Of a stretch of 64,000 nucleotides of DNA, positions 18,811 through 30,617 are shown one piece after another. The position numbers and the translations under genes were made by a program. How positions within the stretch are numbered: the stretch's first letter is position 1; every line of letters begins with the position of its first letter. The notes under the pieces were generated by a model. It was not told where the DNA came from and did no database searches. It saw only the letters and a list, made by a program, of their open reading frames with translations. The stretch is from Siphonodentalium dalli. Lineage: Eukaryota > Mollusca > Scaphopoda > Gadilida > Siphonodentaliidae. Location of the stretch: the NCBI GenBank assembly GCA_032622095.1, contig CP136067.1, positions 193,652,052 to 193,716,051 on the forward strand. Reading direction: 5' to 3'.

Positions 18811-20178
18811 TATATAGTACATCAGATGGGCCTTTGTTCATGTCTCCATTTTGGACAAACCACGGGTGTATATTTTGCCATGTCCTAGCGATGCTCTTGT
18901 TTTAACATGCATCCCTATATGAAAACGGGGCAATAACGGCTTGCCAGAGCCTGTTAGCTGTAATTAGTACACTCCTGGGTGGACAAGTTTGTTTAAATGA
19001 ATCAGACCTGTTAATTTATCAGGTTAATTAATCTATCAAATTGTTCCCAAATCCACTATCTCCACCTCGTGTAAACTACAATAGTCTATTGTCTGTGGTC
19101 GCGTGGGGAGGAGACCGGCTTTTGTCAGATGTACACCTCGGATTGGGGAGACGGAGTCCATATAGGAAATTACCTCTTACTGTGACGAGTCCTGTTTAGC
19201 GTCCAACCGCCTGCATACAACAAAGGAAATCGGCTACCAACAATGGGAAACTCGCGACATTAATCTCCCATCAATATGTATTTAAGAAAGGTTTAAATTG
19301 GTTTGAAGCTCGATTGACGTCCTTGATTTTCGGTTAGTCCCCATTGATGCAGCCATGGTGAGATTAGTTATTAATGACACCAAATGATCCTCTGAGGTAG
19401 ATTCACACAAGCACCATCTTTATCACCATGAAATAATAATAGAGTGGTGTCCCTTTCCTGAATATTTTATTTATCGAACGCTAATCCACAGAAAAGGTAT
19501 GGTGGCTCTTATTATACCATACGTTCACGAGCATTGCACAGGCCTTAAGATTCAATGATAATCACCGATTCTTGCGGAACTTTTCAATTTTCAGTGCTTT
19601 ATGACTAACTTGATTCAGCATTTCATTCTCGCAGAATTTAAAGTATTTTGAGCCCTGATTGCACCGTAGCGCAGAGGAGACAGAGGGCTTGAAATGAGTC
19701 TACATTTTTTGCTGCCCAGATTCATGCTCAATCCCTTGTTTTATGATGTGTCACACATCACTCTGTTGGGACCTTATCACATCTGTTATCTTTTCATATC
19801 AGTTGATACTCCCTAATGAGCTAACCTCTCCATTACACAAGGACTGCGATTAAACTCAATGTTAAATGTCGTTTCATTGGTTCAGACAGATATTGAACAA
19901 CAACTGTGAAATTTAATCTACATTTCTCACATTTGATTGTCAGTTAGGAACAACTATTAACAGGACATTATATTTCTAAATCAGCTCAGGTGTCCTGCGT
20001 CAAGTCACAATTAATGAAAATCATTCTACAGAGGCCACTCCAAACAGATATCATAACTGAGTTGGTCAAGTTCATATGATTTAATTTGGGTACCCAAGAC
20101 CTGAAATGTTGATTATGGTACTTAGGATATCTGAATAGGCATGAAGTATTAGTTTTTCATATGTCATTGATTATGGTA
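18811..20178. other. Longest low-repeat stretch of the left half
   Basis: No repeat family and no open frame of note on either strand. The part at 19040-19420 has more balanced composition than its surroundings. It could be intronic or intergenic sequence with regulatory content, but nothing in it identifies a function. Confidence 0.5.
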
Positions 20179-20388
20179 CAATACCCTATGTAATCGACTC
20201 CTCAACCACAGCAGAATTATGGGTAATTTTTCAGGATTTAGTCGGAAATATGGCTTGTTGCCATTCATTGGAAAGCTCTCAGTGAGAGCTTTCCGATGAA
20301 TGGCAACAAGCCATATTTGCGACTAAATCCTGAAAAATTACCCATAATTCTGCTGTCGTTAAGGAGTCAATTACTTAGGGCATTACTG
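20179..20388. mobile_element. MITE family A copy 7
   Basis: TA, CAATACCCTATGTAATCGAC (altered left end) to TTAGGGCATTACTG, TA. The arms pair along nearly their full length. Confidence 0.87.
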
Positions 20389-20822
20389 TATCTGGTTTAA
20401 CCCTTTCCTTACTAATACTCATTGACGAATAGTTCCCTTAAGAAATGATAATAAGTTTGACACATTTGTGCTTCAATTTCATGATCACCCCTCTAGATGA
20501 ATAATAGACCATTCCATAATTTCCATTGTATACTTTTATAACTGAATGGGAGATTCCATTTAGTATAGATAGGGTTAAGAATATATGGACAGAAAAAAGT
20601 AGATATTGGAATGAAAAATCAAAAGTTAAAAAACTTTCCTTATCACGACCACAACAATAAATTAACTGTGAAACTATACAGTATACAACTGAAACTGTTT
20701 AGTGTCACAACATTTTAGAACTATATTTTTTTATTTAAATTATAAAGGTAAACTTGGGTATTTTCTTCCCATAAAATATTAAATATTAGAAAGGAATGAG
20801 AAAGTAAAAGAAAACGGTCTGA
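20389..20822. other. AT-rich sequence
   Basis: No gene or named repeat seen. Confidence 0.45.
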
Positions 20823-21195
20823 CTTAGACATATTATGGACTTATTTGGGTGCGTAGAACTGACAAGTTAGTACCCAGGCACTATGCCAACTGTGGGAATG
20901 TAGCACTTTACTAACATCGCCGAAAATTCAAAGAAATCGACCATACCACTCCACAGAAATCATCATCTGAACCACGCTTGATTGTAAATATTTACATCTT
21001 GATTCGGGACGCAACAATCGGTGATAACCTAACGCAAATGATTTCGCCATCAAGAGTCATTGCATTTAATTAATATATAAGAATGACGATGTGTGCTGTA
21101 AATTTTGATTAATATTCGTAAAAATAACTATCTTAAGCAAGATTATTCTCCATTTCTATTTTATCACCCAACCGGAGTGTTTCGTATCACTTTAA
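20823..21195 (-). mobile_element. MITE family F copy 3
   Basis: CTTAGACATATTATGGACTT to GAGTGTTTCGTATCACTTTAA, inverse of the copy at 3301. The right TTAA is kept and the left reads CTTAG. Internal words TACCACTCCACAGAAATCATC and ATTTACATCTTGATTCGGG are conserved. Confidence 0.75.
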
Positions 21196-23259
21196 AACTA
21201 TTGTCTCCACCATATGCTTCATCTTAAAAATCAACTTAGACATAAACACAAGATTATTTGGGCAAATTAGAAATTTTAGTTTTATTTTATTTTTAAAGAA
21301 TGGGGGGAAAATGCCATTGCACCAGTTTGTTGGTTAATATGAATCATACTTGACACATAGTGGAGCAACCACACATGCTGTGCCTCAATTTTCCTTTTAT
21401 CCGGGACATAACACTAACAATTATGTATGTAACATCAGGCAGTGGTCCTGATGTCATTATGCTGACAACGAAATTAATTGGTCTAAATGAAACTAATAGA
21501 CCTTAATCACAATGGGAATTATTTGTAAGTTGTGAAGTATAGCTTATTTCATTTTCATCGCGATGGTCCATTCCCGATTCCACCTTTTGGAAATCTCCAG
21601 ACCATTGGTAACCGAAAGTCATGTGACAATTTCTCCAAAATCCATACCCGCGTTCTTTGAAAAATATTGATGGATATAGAAAAAATATATGACGTCATTC
21701 ACCTGCGCATGAGTTTAAACAAACATGCACGCCTGCGGCGTGCTGGTGGTTACCATTAAATTGCTGTTGCCTATACCCTGATCTAAGTTCCTTCCACAAG
21801 TTTTCTCCTGAGCATTGATAATGGGAGATAACTTGTGTTTTTATTAGCCAGGATGCACAGCTCTTGTTGTTATTAATTATATTGAGGTCCATATTTTATG
21901 ACATGCCACACATTATAATATTGTCCCATTAGAATTATACCTGTAATCTGACCATCATGGCTCATTTCTCAGACATTTAATCTGTTTTGAGCTCCAAACT
22001 CTTTCTATATTTTTATATTTTTGAACCTGACCTATGAGAAGAAAATTGGTGACTCATTTATGAATGAAAAAGGGTTAGACATTTATTGGATTGTAAGTTG
22101 TAATATGTAAGTCATATACACTGTATTCATAATCAATATACTTGTAACCTTTTTTTCTTTAACAAATTTTATAAATGTATGAACATGAAGTTATAATGAA
22201 GGGTGATGATGGTCTTTAGATTCAGCTGTAGACACATTTGTACACTGAGTTCCCAATGGCTGAAATTGAGAAATTTTGGGCCAAATGTTTTCTCCAAGGC
22301 TCTGTGATGTCCCACCCATTACCATTTGCTTTTACAATTTCAATGGTTTTGATTGATTACTTTCAAATATTATTTCTGGGAAATCAGGAAAAAAGATTAC
22401 ATTTCCATGATTTTTTTGATAATTTCATTTTTGGATAAATGTTAACCTTAATGTTTTGATTGATAATTTCAAAAATTATTTCTGGGAAATCATGAAAAAA
22501 TTATTCAATTTCCAAATATTTTTGACAATTTTGATTTGGATAGATCTTACCCTGTATTTCTAACTAAAAGTGCAATTTCATGGACATGAGTTTGTAAGGA
22601 TCGAGTTCTGATATAAAAAATAACGGAAATAAATTTTCATTATCCCTTAAATAAATTAAAACAAAAATATTTCTAACCTCTAAATTGCACATTATATAAT
22701 CATGAATCTAGTTATAAGTTTCTCATATGGTACAAATTTGGGTTGTTGCTGGGGCGGGTCATCCTGTTCCCTTCTCCAGTATTTGAAAATGTAAATTCTG
22801 AGCATAAAATTTATGGCCAATGTTATGTCATTAAAAAGAATGAATATCTCAGGTGTCTGGACCAATTAGTGATATTAAATAAAGTTGATGAAAATCAAAT
22901 CCACACGGATACCTGCTTACCATCACTGAGCTAACATTCTGTTAATGGTTATTGAAAATCCACTCATAAATGTGTTAAATGCCAATCCAATTTGGATTAT
23001 ATTTCACAGCTTTTGCTCAAATATCCAGAAATATCCGTCATGATCTGTGAAATATCAGTAATAACATGGTTTAACTGCTGAATTGTGTAAGAGAGAAGTG
23101 CAATAATTATAAGGGCTGAGAAGCCACAGCCTTCCTCAAGGGAGCATTATGGCACCACATAAAATATGGACTTGAGTGTGATAACAATAAATGCAGACCC
23201 TCTGGAACTCGATGTTGGTTACTCAGAGTGTCTTCTTTTAACCCCGCCTTTACTAAATA
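21196..23259. other. Mostly unique AT-rich sequence
   Basis: No gene supported. It contains one tandem duplication (22337-22556, listed separately). The frames at 22238-22438 and 22743-22934 are short and not recognised. Confidence 0.45.
22337..22556 (+). repeat. Two-copy tandem duplication, about 107 bp
   Basis: TTTTGATTGATTACTTTCAA, ATTATTTCTGGGAAATCA and GATAATTTCATTTTTGGAT recur as TTTTGATTGATAATTTCAA, ATTATTTCTGGGAAATCA and ACAATTTTGATTTGGAT. The copies have diverged, so the duplication is old. Confidence 0.75.
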
Positions 23260-23406
23260 CAGTAATGCCCTAATTAATTGACTCCTTAACCACAGCAGAG
23301 TTATGGGTCGAAAATATGGCATTTGCCATTCATCGGAAAGCTCTCAGTGAGAGCTTTCCGATGAATGGCAACAAGCCATATTTCCAACTAAATCCTGAAA
23401 AGTTAA
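23260..23406. mobile_element. MITE family A copy 8, right end lost
   Basis: TA, CAGTAATGCCCTAATTAATT then a deleted left arm, the central hairpin, and TCCTGAAAAGTTAA where family I begins. The expected CCCATAATTCTGC to TTACTG right end is absent on the far side of family I. Confidence 0.8.
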
Positions 23407-24214
23407 TTATACCCCCCGCAACGAAGTTAGGGGGGGTATACTGGAGTCAGCTTGTCCGTCCGTCCGTCCGTCGTCCGTCCGTCCGTCGTCCGTCGTCCGT
23501 CCGTCCGTGGACACAAATTTGTCCGGAGTTTTTCTCAGTCGTTTTTTGATCAATTTCCGTGAAACTTGGCACAGACATCAACCACCATGGGAACCTGTGC
23601 ACCTGCGATTATGACGTCTGTCAGACTTTTTTTTTTGGAGTTATCCCCCCTTTTTCGACTTAGAAAATTTTCGCAGCATGTATACTTTTGTCCGAGCTTT
23701 TATTCCTACATTTTTTGGTCAATTTTTTTAAAACGTGGCACAGATATTTAGTACCATTGGAACTTGTGCATCTGCGATTATGACATCTGTCCGACATATT
23801 TTGGTGGAGTTATCCCCCTTTTTCAACTTAGAAACTTTTTTTGCAACATGCATAATTTTGTCCGAGCTTTTATTCCTACATTTTTCGGTCAATGTTTTTT
23901 AATCTTGGCACTGATATTTAGTACCATGGGAACCTGTGCACCTGCAATCATGACGTCTGTCCGACATTTTTTGTGTGGAGTTATTCCCCATTTTCGACTT
24001 AGAATTATTTTTTTCGCAACATACATAATTTTTTCCAACCTTTTATTCCTACAATTTTCGGTCAATAGGTTTAAGATTAGGGTTATGGTTGTACACCTGC
24101 AATGGGAACTGTTATTTTATTATTTTAACTAAATGTTTACTGACATGTCAAACATCTTAGTATTTTTTAAAAAGGGGGGGTATCCGTAGTCCCATTGGGA
24201 CAGTCACACCTCTA
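23407..24214 (+). mobile_element. Family I (CCGTCC type) copy 1
   Basis: Starts with a hairpin (TATACCCCCCGCAACGAAG, TTAGGGGGGGTATA), then a run of CCGTC units, then three to four tandem units of about 180 bp containing GGGAACCTGTGCACCTGCGA, GGAGTTATCCCCCTTTTTCG and CCGAGCTTTTATTCCTACA. It ends GGGACAGTCACACCTCTA. GTTAA lies on both sides. Copy 2 at 35174 is very similar. The 122-codon frame inside is built from the tandem units and is not a convincing gene. Confidence 0.75.
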
Positions 24215-24219
24215 GTTAA

Positions 24220-25330
24220 AATTAAATGTTTATATTTTTTTTCTTAGTTTTTAATTTTCTTTTTAGATTTTTATATTGAAAATTCTTGCTTCAATATATC
24301 TAAACCAGAGAACACACATTCGTTTTGCCATTAAATGTGAAAATTATGACAAATGTCATGCTAAATGAAAAACATTGTTATAATCATGGATAAATTTATA
24401 AAATCATGTCGCTAATATAAATCTTAGTATATTATGATTTGACCTTAACACTGAATGTATTGCATGGATATCAAAATTAGGGTGAAGAAAGATGGCAGCT
24501 GAATTTTCAATTTTCAATGCAGCCTGCATTGGCCAGCTCAGTTTTTGTGTACATTGTTAGACATTCTGATGTCACTATATAGGCGTGGTCATACATGTAT
24601 CACCCGATGCTGCTGTTATTTCTGGAGCGGACAGTAATAAAAAAAATTAGGTTATCGAGAAATAACCTCAATGGCTAAATGTGTAACAACGAATGGTTTT
24701 ATAGCATTCTGTGGAGTGACAGCTTATAATTAAATTATCATTAACTACACTTTTTAAAAGAACAAAAATCATTCCTCTCCACTGATTATAGGAACTGTTC
24801 AGAGAGAGAGATATTAAAATCACTTGCTGTAACCAGGAAGCATAAAAATCATTCTCAATGATAGGATATAGTAATTAGGATCAAATGGCAACTTAATGGA
24901 ACAAAAACAGAAGAAAAGTTCCCTCTCAGGTATCAAACGGTTCCCAACATTAATAGGACCACAGAAGTTACCTGAGAACTATGATTATAGAAGCATTAAA
25001 GTCATAAAGATTACATTTGACAGGTTTTTTTTTATGTTAAAGGTCTTATCAAATCCATAAAATCCATTGATCTCCTCTCTTAGAGCTTTGATGTTTGTGT
25101 GTGATGTTAGCTGTATCACAGACACCTGGGAAGTTCTCCTCCACCTATAGATACATAAAATGGTTCCAGGTGCCTGTGTATAATAGTGGTAGAGATATTA
25201 GACACTTGTAGAGGTGACAGGGCATGGTGGGGTGCTATGTCACACCAGAGATACTTTATAGATACTATAAAGTATCTCTGGTCACACCGTACCATATCAT
25301 GGTAAAATTTTCAAGATTTCTTGATTCATG
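24220..25330. other. Unique sequence with one hairpin
   Basis: AT-rich, with no gene recognised. Contains AGGTTATCGAGAAATAACCT near 24650 (small hairpin) and the stronger hairpin listed at 25244-25282. Confidence 0.45.
25244..25282. repeat. Perfect 18-bp hairpin
   Basis: ACCAGAGATACTTTATAG, three-base loop ATA, then CTATAAAGTATCTCTGGT. Short CACAC words flank both sides. No poly-T follows, so there is no reason to call it a terminator. Confidence 0.9.
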
Positions 25331-25768
25331 AAACAGTCCCCATCAAGATACAACAACAACAACATTTCTTCAAAATACCCTTTAGTTATCAGAATCGATT
25401 TATTGCAACAAAATAATGCTAACCACTGTCAACTATGGTATCAAATTTCCCAAAACTTGTTATTTATCAACATTTTGTTCAACGAAATATGGCCGTATTG
25501 TCAGTAAGGTATCACAAACTTTGACCACTTAATTTTAGAGTTATCCATCTTCATCTGCAATTTTGTCTGAGATCCTCCATTTGACCACATGTTTCTGGGC
25601 CACATATTATTACACATCTCGAGAAATAACAAACTTCAAAAATCGATATCTGATCACTCTGAGCTTTGATGGGTGGGTTAAATTCCTTGACTCGAATCAT
25701 ATATTTATTTACCCCTGAAGCCAAAGAAATAGTAGTTTAGGAGCATCTGATCGGATTGATTATCTTTA
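25331..25768. mobile_element. MITE family G copy 2
   Basis: CCCCATCAAGATACAACAAC to ATCTGATCGGATTGATTATC, aligned in order with copies at 34078 and 41380. The left end is decayed. The right end runs into the TTAA of the next element. Confidence 0.7.
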
Positions 25769-26047
25769 ACCCTTTGAGTGCCAGATCCGATTTTTGTATC
25801 AACCCATATACCCTGTGCCAATGCATTCTCTTATATATGCGAGTCGACCATAGGTCGCCTCGCATATATAAGAGAATGCATTGGCCTAACAATTTTTCAT
25901 CATTTGTTATAATTTTTTACAATTTTTTACAATTTTAATAATTTTTTAAAAATCTAAAAAAAAAAATGTTTTTTATTTTTTTAGGGCCGATTTTACAGAC
26001 CGTAAATTAGGGCCGATGAGATCAGCCCCTGGCACTGAAAGGATTAA
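25766..26047. mobile_element. MITE family B2 copy 1
   Basis: TTAACCCTTTGAGTGCCAGA to CCCCTGGCACTGAAAGGATTAA with TTAA at both ends. One full hairpin (CCAATGCATTCTCTTATATA...) lies between an ATACCCTGTG segment and an A/T-rich spacer, followed by AGGGCCGATGAGATCAGCCC. The ends differ from B1 and E but the hairpin is the same. Confidence 0.87.
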
Positions 26048-26104
26048 CACAAGCTGTCACTATATAACCCAACAATATTCCATGTGCATTAAATTTAAAT
26101 ATAT

Positions 26105-26681
26105 ATTCAGAGTTCCAGACCTAGTTACAACAACAACATTTAAGATCTAATTTAACACTAGATTTTAAATTGCTCTGCTTAGTGCTTAACCCTTTTAGTG
26201 CCAGGGGCCGATCTCATCGGCCCTAATTTATGGTCTGTAGAGTGCCCTAAAAAAATAAAAAAAATGAAATTGTTTTTTGTTTTTGTTTGGTTTTTTTTGG
26301 GTTAGGCCAATGCATTCTCTTATATATGCGAGGCGACCTATGGTCGACTCGCATATATAAGAGAATGCATTGGCACAGGGTATATGGGTCGATACAAAAA
26401 TCGGACCTGGCACTCAAAGGGTAAAATAATGTTGAAAACCAAATGTGACATAAATTAGACCTATGTACACACCAAAGAATATATTTTTTTTATGGAAACA
26501 TTAATTAAATAATTTTTGGTGTACCTCTAAAACATCGAAACGATATGAAATAAATGCATAGAAAATTCAATGTCAAGCAAAATGCCGTCTTCCGTGTAGC
26601 CCTTCTTTTTCCAAACATGTTATTTTTTTATACAAAGAATCAAAATAAAAAGTTAAATAGATTTAGTCTGGAACTCTGAAT
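26105..26681. mobile_element. Family M inverted-repeat element copy 1, with B2 inside
   Basis: ATTCAGAGTTCCAGACCTAG at the left and TTTAGTCTGGAACTCTGAA at the right are inverted. The interior (GTTACAACAACAACATTTAA; ATGAAATAAATGCATAGAAA) recurs at 46901-47290. A B2 element occupies 26186-26424. Confidence 0.72.
26186..26424. mobile_element. MITE family B2 copy 2, nested in family M
   Basis: TTAACCCTTTTAGTGCCAGG to CCTGGCACTCAAAGGGTAA (right TTAA mutated to GTAA). Hairpin orientation is opposite to copy 1. Copy 2 of family M lacks it, which shows the insertion is secondary. Confidence 0.85.
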
Positions 26682-27677
26682 TTATCTTTAATTGTTTCAC
26701 AGAATTTATATTAAAAGCAGAAGTTTAATTTAACTGTCACCTGATAGCTTTGATCTTCTCATGGAGTATCCATTGAAGAGAGTGAAAGGTCTTCATATTT
26801 GATATCAATTCACTTTTTAAATTTAGTTATCAATCTTATATTCATTGTTCCTGAATGAGGTTCCCACTGAAGAAAAAAAAAGTTTATTTCATAATTTGGT
26901 TGTCACTTGATATCATTAAGTTTCCTGTAAAATCTACACTGAAGAAAAACACTTGGGTTTTTATGTATTGATTTTTCTCTCCAATTACAGAAAAATTCTT
27001 AGATCAAGAGAAAATTATGAAAACTTTAATTATCGTTTATTTCAAAAGACTTAAAAAATAAAATCAATTTGACGTTGTTTAATTGCTAAAATATATGAAA
27101 ATTTCCCACATAGAGTGTAAATTAGCATAAAAACAACCTATAGAAGAAGCCAAGGGGCGGAGAAGTTTACCAGGTATCAAAGGCCTATTATTATTCAATT
27201 GTGGCTCCGTTCACTCCGGAAGAATACAAAGATAATTTGTGTGCTTTTAATTCACTGAGTCTGTCCTCTTATGTCGGTGGAGAGCTATTGGAGGGAGATC
27301 ATCCATGTTTGGTTTTCTATAAGATGTCACTGTGAGAGTCATTGTAAGCCTGTTTCATGTCATTTGTTAGGAGATCTGTTTGGCTTTGATCCCATACAGA
27401 TGTGTGCGAGGCCACGCCATTCTGATATTGTGGCCATATTTGAGTGTCCCAGGCTATAGCCCCTGTGACTGCTATATCTTATTGAAGCTTCTACTCTGCA
27501 TGTCTTAGTCACTACACTACACTACAGTGACTAGGGAAAAGCTCGAGGTTAACTACATTGTCTGTGCACAAATTGGCCATTGTCTATTTTTTTTTATCGA
27601 AAATGACCTTAGAAAATATTATGTGGTCAAAGTTTTAGCCAAAATATTTCTAGTCAATGATCACCTCTCTGAGAATA
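26682..27677. other. Unique sequence, balanced composition near 27120-27480
   Basis: No repeat match. The 27120-27480 part has three TCF/LEF-like words: ATCAAAGG at 27176, CAAAGAT at 27227 and CTTTGATC at 27384. The words are short and could be chance. The frame at 27271-27459 is not recognised. Confidence 0.4.
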
Positions 27678-28090
27678 TTAACCCAACAAACCAGCCAGAA
27701 CCGGCCAGAACCGGCCAGAACCGGCCAAATAAAGCTTCAACAGCCTAAAATATCTTCGGTCTGTCTCAATAGAACCATACAAATATGGATATCATTGGAA
27801 CCGGCTCCTTGGCCACATTGTGATAGTTACAGTTATACCCTGTGCCAATGCATTCTCTTATATATGTGAGTCGACCATAGGTCGCCTCGCATATATAAGA
27901 GAATGCATTGGCCTAACAAATTTTTTTTTTTAACACTTTTTACCATTTTTTCTTACATTTTTTAACAATTTTATAATTTTTAATGTGTTAAGCCAATGCA
28001 TTCTCTTATATATGCGAGGCAACCTATGGTCGACTCGCATATATAAGAGAATGCATTGGCACAGGGCCCTTCTGTTGGGTAAAGGGTTAA
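27678..28090. mobile_element. MITE family B1 copy 2
   Basis: TTAACCCAACAAACCAGCC (left end shortened, CCAGAACCGG repeated) to CTTCTGTTGGGTAAAGGGTTAA. Both hairpins are present, separated by a T-rich spacer ACACTTTTTACCATTTTTTC. Confidence 0.87.
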
Positions 28091-28640
28091 TTGCGAAACC
28101 AAACAGAACTCCTTGGCGCTAGTGGGAAATTGTGTAAATTTCAGTGAAAAATGACCAAAACATTCACAAATTTCCAAAGTTATCTTTGTCCACCTGCAGA
28201 CCTAATCTGAATAAAATTTCCCAATTTATCAGAGTGAATTATTTCAGATCTTCAAATGAAGTAGCGATAAGATGAATCAGTTGCTTTGGTCCATTGCGAT
28301 GACATGATTCGTTGCCTGCATTAAACCATTAACACAGGTGAGTTGTGTACGTTGCGTTATAACGCAGAGCTTCCAATTGCAGCTAATAAGTTTGATATTG
28401 GAATAAATGCAACATTGCAAATCAATCTATCTGTTAAAAATTAATTCTAGGATAATGTAAAACCTGTCAAAATCCCATCAACAAAAACTTTGTTGATATA
28501 AAAAATGCAAGTCGAATTCCCTTCGCTTCGAAAACTGCTGCCTTCTTTTATCGATTGAAAACAAGAAATTTCATGACACACGCATGTAATTACCATATGG
28601 CAGACGTTGCGTTCAAAATGGAATCTCTCTTTTGAGTGCG
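28091..28640. other. Unique sequence
   Basis: No gene or named repeat seen. Confidence 0.45.
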
Positions 28641-28892
28641 TTAACCCTTTACCCAACAAACCGGCCAAAACCGGCCAAATAAAGCTTCAACAGCCTAAAA
28701 TATCTTCGGTCTGTCTCAATAGAACCATACAAATATGGATATCATTGGAACCGGCTCCTTGACCACATTGTGATAGTTACAGTTATGCCCTGTGCCAATG
28801 CATTCTCTTATATATGCGAGTCGACCATAGGTCGACTCGCATATATAAGAGAATGCATTGGCACAGGGCCCTTCTGTTGGGTAAAGGGTTAA
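28641..28892. mobile_element. MITE family B1 copy 3, single-hairpin form
   Basis: TTAACCCTTTACCCAACAAA to CTTCTGTTGGGTAAAGGGTTAA. Only one symmetrical hairpin (tip GTCGACCATAGGTCGAC). The two hairpins of the long form have merged by loss of the spacer, giving 252 bp with TTAA. Confidence 0.88.
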
Positions 28893-29258
28893 CGTATACA
28901 ATGTAATGTCGCCATCTGAATGCCTTAGTGCTGTTGCAGTGCTTTCCAGGAGACTAGAGAGATTGCTCTTGCACCTGTATGGACTCGCAATTTTTAATTC
29001 ACGGGTGCTAAAATTTGCACTCGTCCCTCTTGTCAAAATTTATGGTCACTGTAATCGTTGATTCAATATTGAACTATTTGAATGTATATTTAGAACCTTT
29101 CCCATCTCAGTTAAATTATGTGCATGTGAAAGTGTAACTGGACATAGGTTTATCACACAATGATATTTTGTTTGAGAAAAACCCAACTTATGATTATATT
29201 ACGGGACTGCTATTGTCTGAATTCCAATTTCAATGCAACAGAATTGTCTGAACAATCT
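28893..29258. other. Unique sequence
   Basis: No gene recognised. Confidence 0.45.
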
Positions 29259-29648
29259 TTAACCCTTTACCCAACAGAAGGGCCCTGTGCCAATGCATTC
29301 TCTTATATATGCGAGTCGACCATAGGTCGCCTCGCATATATAAGAGAATGCATTGGCTTAACACATTAAAAATTATAAAATTGTTAAAGAATGTAAGAAA
29401 AAATCGTAAAAAAAGATTTTTTTTAGGCCAATGCATTCTCTTATATATGCGAGGCGACCTATGGTCGACTCGCATATATAAGAGAATGCATTGGCACAGG
29501 GCATAACTGTAACCATCACAATGTGGTCAAGGAGCCGGTTCCAATGATATCCATATTTGTATGGTTCTATTGAGACAGACCGAAGATATTTTAGACTGTT
29601 GAAGCTTTATTTGGCCAGTTTTGGCCGTTTTGTTGGGTAAAGGGTTAA
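29259..29648. mobile_element. MITE family B1 copy 4
   Basis: TTAACCCTTTACCCAACAGA to TTTTGTTGGGTAAAGGGTTAA, both hairpins intact, TTAA on both sides. Reversed relative to copy 2, with the AACCGGCTCC/GAACCATAC segment on the right. Confidence 0.9.
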
Positions 29649-29816
29649 TCAACCAACTAGATCCAGAAACAGAGAATTAAGTTATGTGTGTCTTTAGCTG
29701 ATTTTAGAAGTCTGATGGACACAATGATTTTTTACCCATTGATTTCATATTGATAGATAATAGATATGTAAATTAGGTATATTCTTACCTGGAGAACACC
29801 TGTGATTACTTATACC

Positions 29817-30207
29817 CAACCCTGCAAATAGTATCTCTGTCATTTGAAAAATGAGGTCCCCAGAGGGTGAATTTAGTGATGCTATCCCGCACAGCGTGCT
29901 AGCATACCAAATTTACCCTCTGGGGACCTCATTCTGCTTAGGACTCATCTTCTGTGAAGTTTCTATAATCCCTAATTTGCAGAAGATAAAATGCATAATT
30001 GAGGTGACTAATATGGTGGACATCACCAACTTCAACTGAGTAACTTCAATCTGATTCTAGGTCTCACATAGAAGTTGAGGCCTAAGCAGAATGAGGTTCC
30101 CAGAGGGTGAATTTGGTGATGCTAGCCCACTATGCGGGATAGCATCACTATATTCACCCTCGGGGGACCTCATTATGCAAATGACAGACACACTATTTGC
30201 AGGCATG
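29817..30207. mobile_element. MITE family C copy 5, exact 8-bp duplication
   Basis: CAACCCTGCAAATAGTATCT to ACACTATTTGCAGGCATG, flanked by CTTATACC on both sides (29809-29816, 30208-30215). Long form with the AAGTTGGTGATG-type spacer inverted. Confidence 0.9.
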
Positions 30208-30304
30208 CTTATACCTGTAATGAGGTCAATTCACCTGTAAGAAACTCCCTACCTCATCTTTATATTGGTTCCTGGACCTGTTCCACTATGTAAGCAGAAC
30301 TGTG

Positions 30305-30530
30305 TATGAAAGAGCTTAGCCCGCCATGTCTTTGTTGGTTACTGAATACATCACGGATAAATTGAGTAATTCATCTTTGATTTATGTAAATTGGGACGGT
30401 GATCCTGATTTTCATATATTTGTGATTTGTGCATACATTGAGTGCGTTGCTTCCTCAGCATGGGAACTAGGTCATATTTCATCACTATCAGGCGATACTC
30501 AAAAGGCGTCACACCTCATTTAATACTTTA
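30305..30530 (+). repeat. Family N repeat copy 1
   Basis: TTAGCCCGCCATGTCTTTGT, GTAATTCATCTTTGATTTATG, CAGCATGGGAACTAGGTCAT and CACACCTCATTTAATACTTTAA match a copy at 33625-33965 in order. The open frame across it is not kept in the other copy. Confidence 0.7.
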
Positions 30531-30617
30531 ACCCATTCATGATGGGAGCTGTGCTTGCGCAGCATGAAAGATGCATTCTCTTATATATGCCAGTCTCCCA
30601 TATGAGAGCCTCACATA
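30528..30617 (+). mobile_element. MITE family E copy 9, fragment
   Basis: TTAACCCATTCATGATGGGAG then half a hairpin (GATGCATTCTCTTATATATG...GAGAGCCTCACATA). The next family A copy inserts at the TA inside the hairpin arm. Confidence 0.7.

Noticed and set aside
23764-24132. 122-codon frame, with a similar 121-codon frame at 35509-35874
   Set aside because: Both lie in the tandem units of family I; the protein similarity only mirrors DNA similarity between two recent copies, and the decayed copies do not keep the frame.
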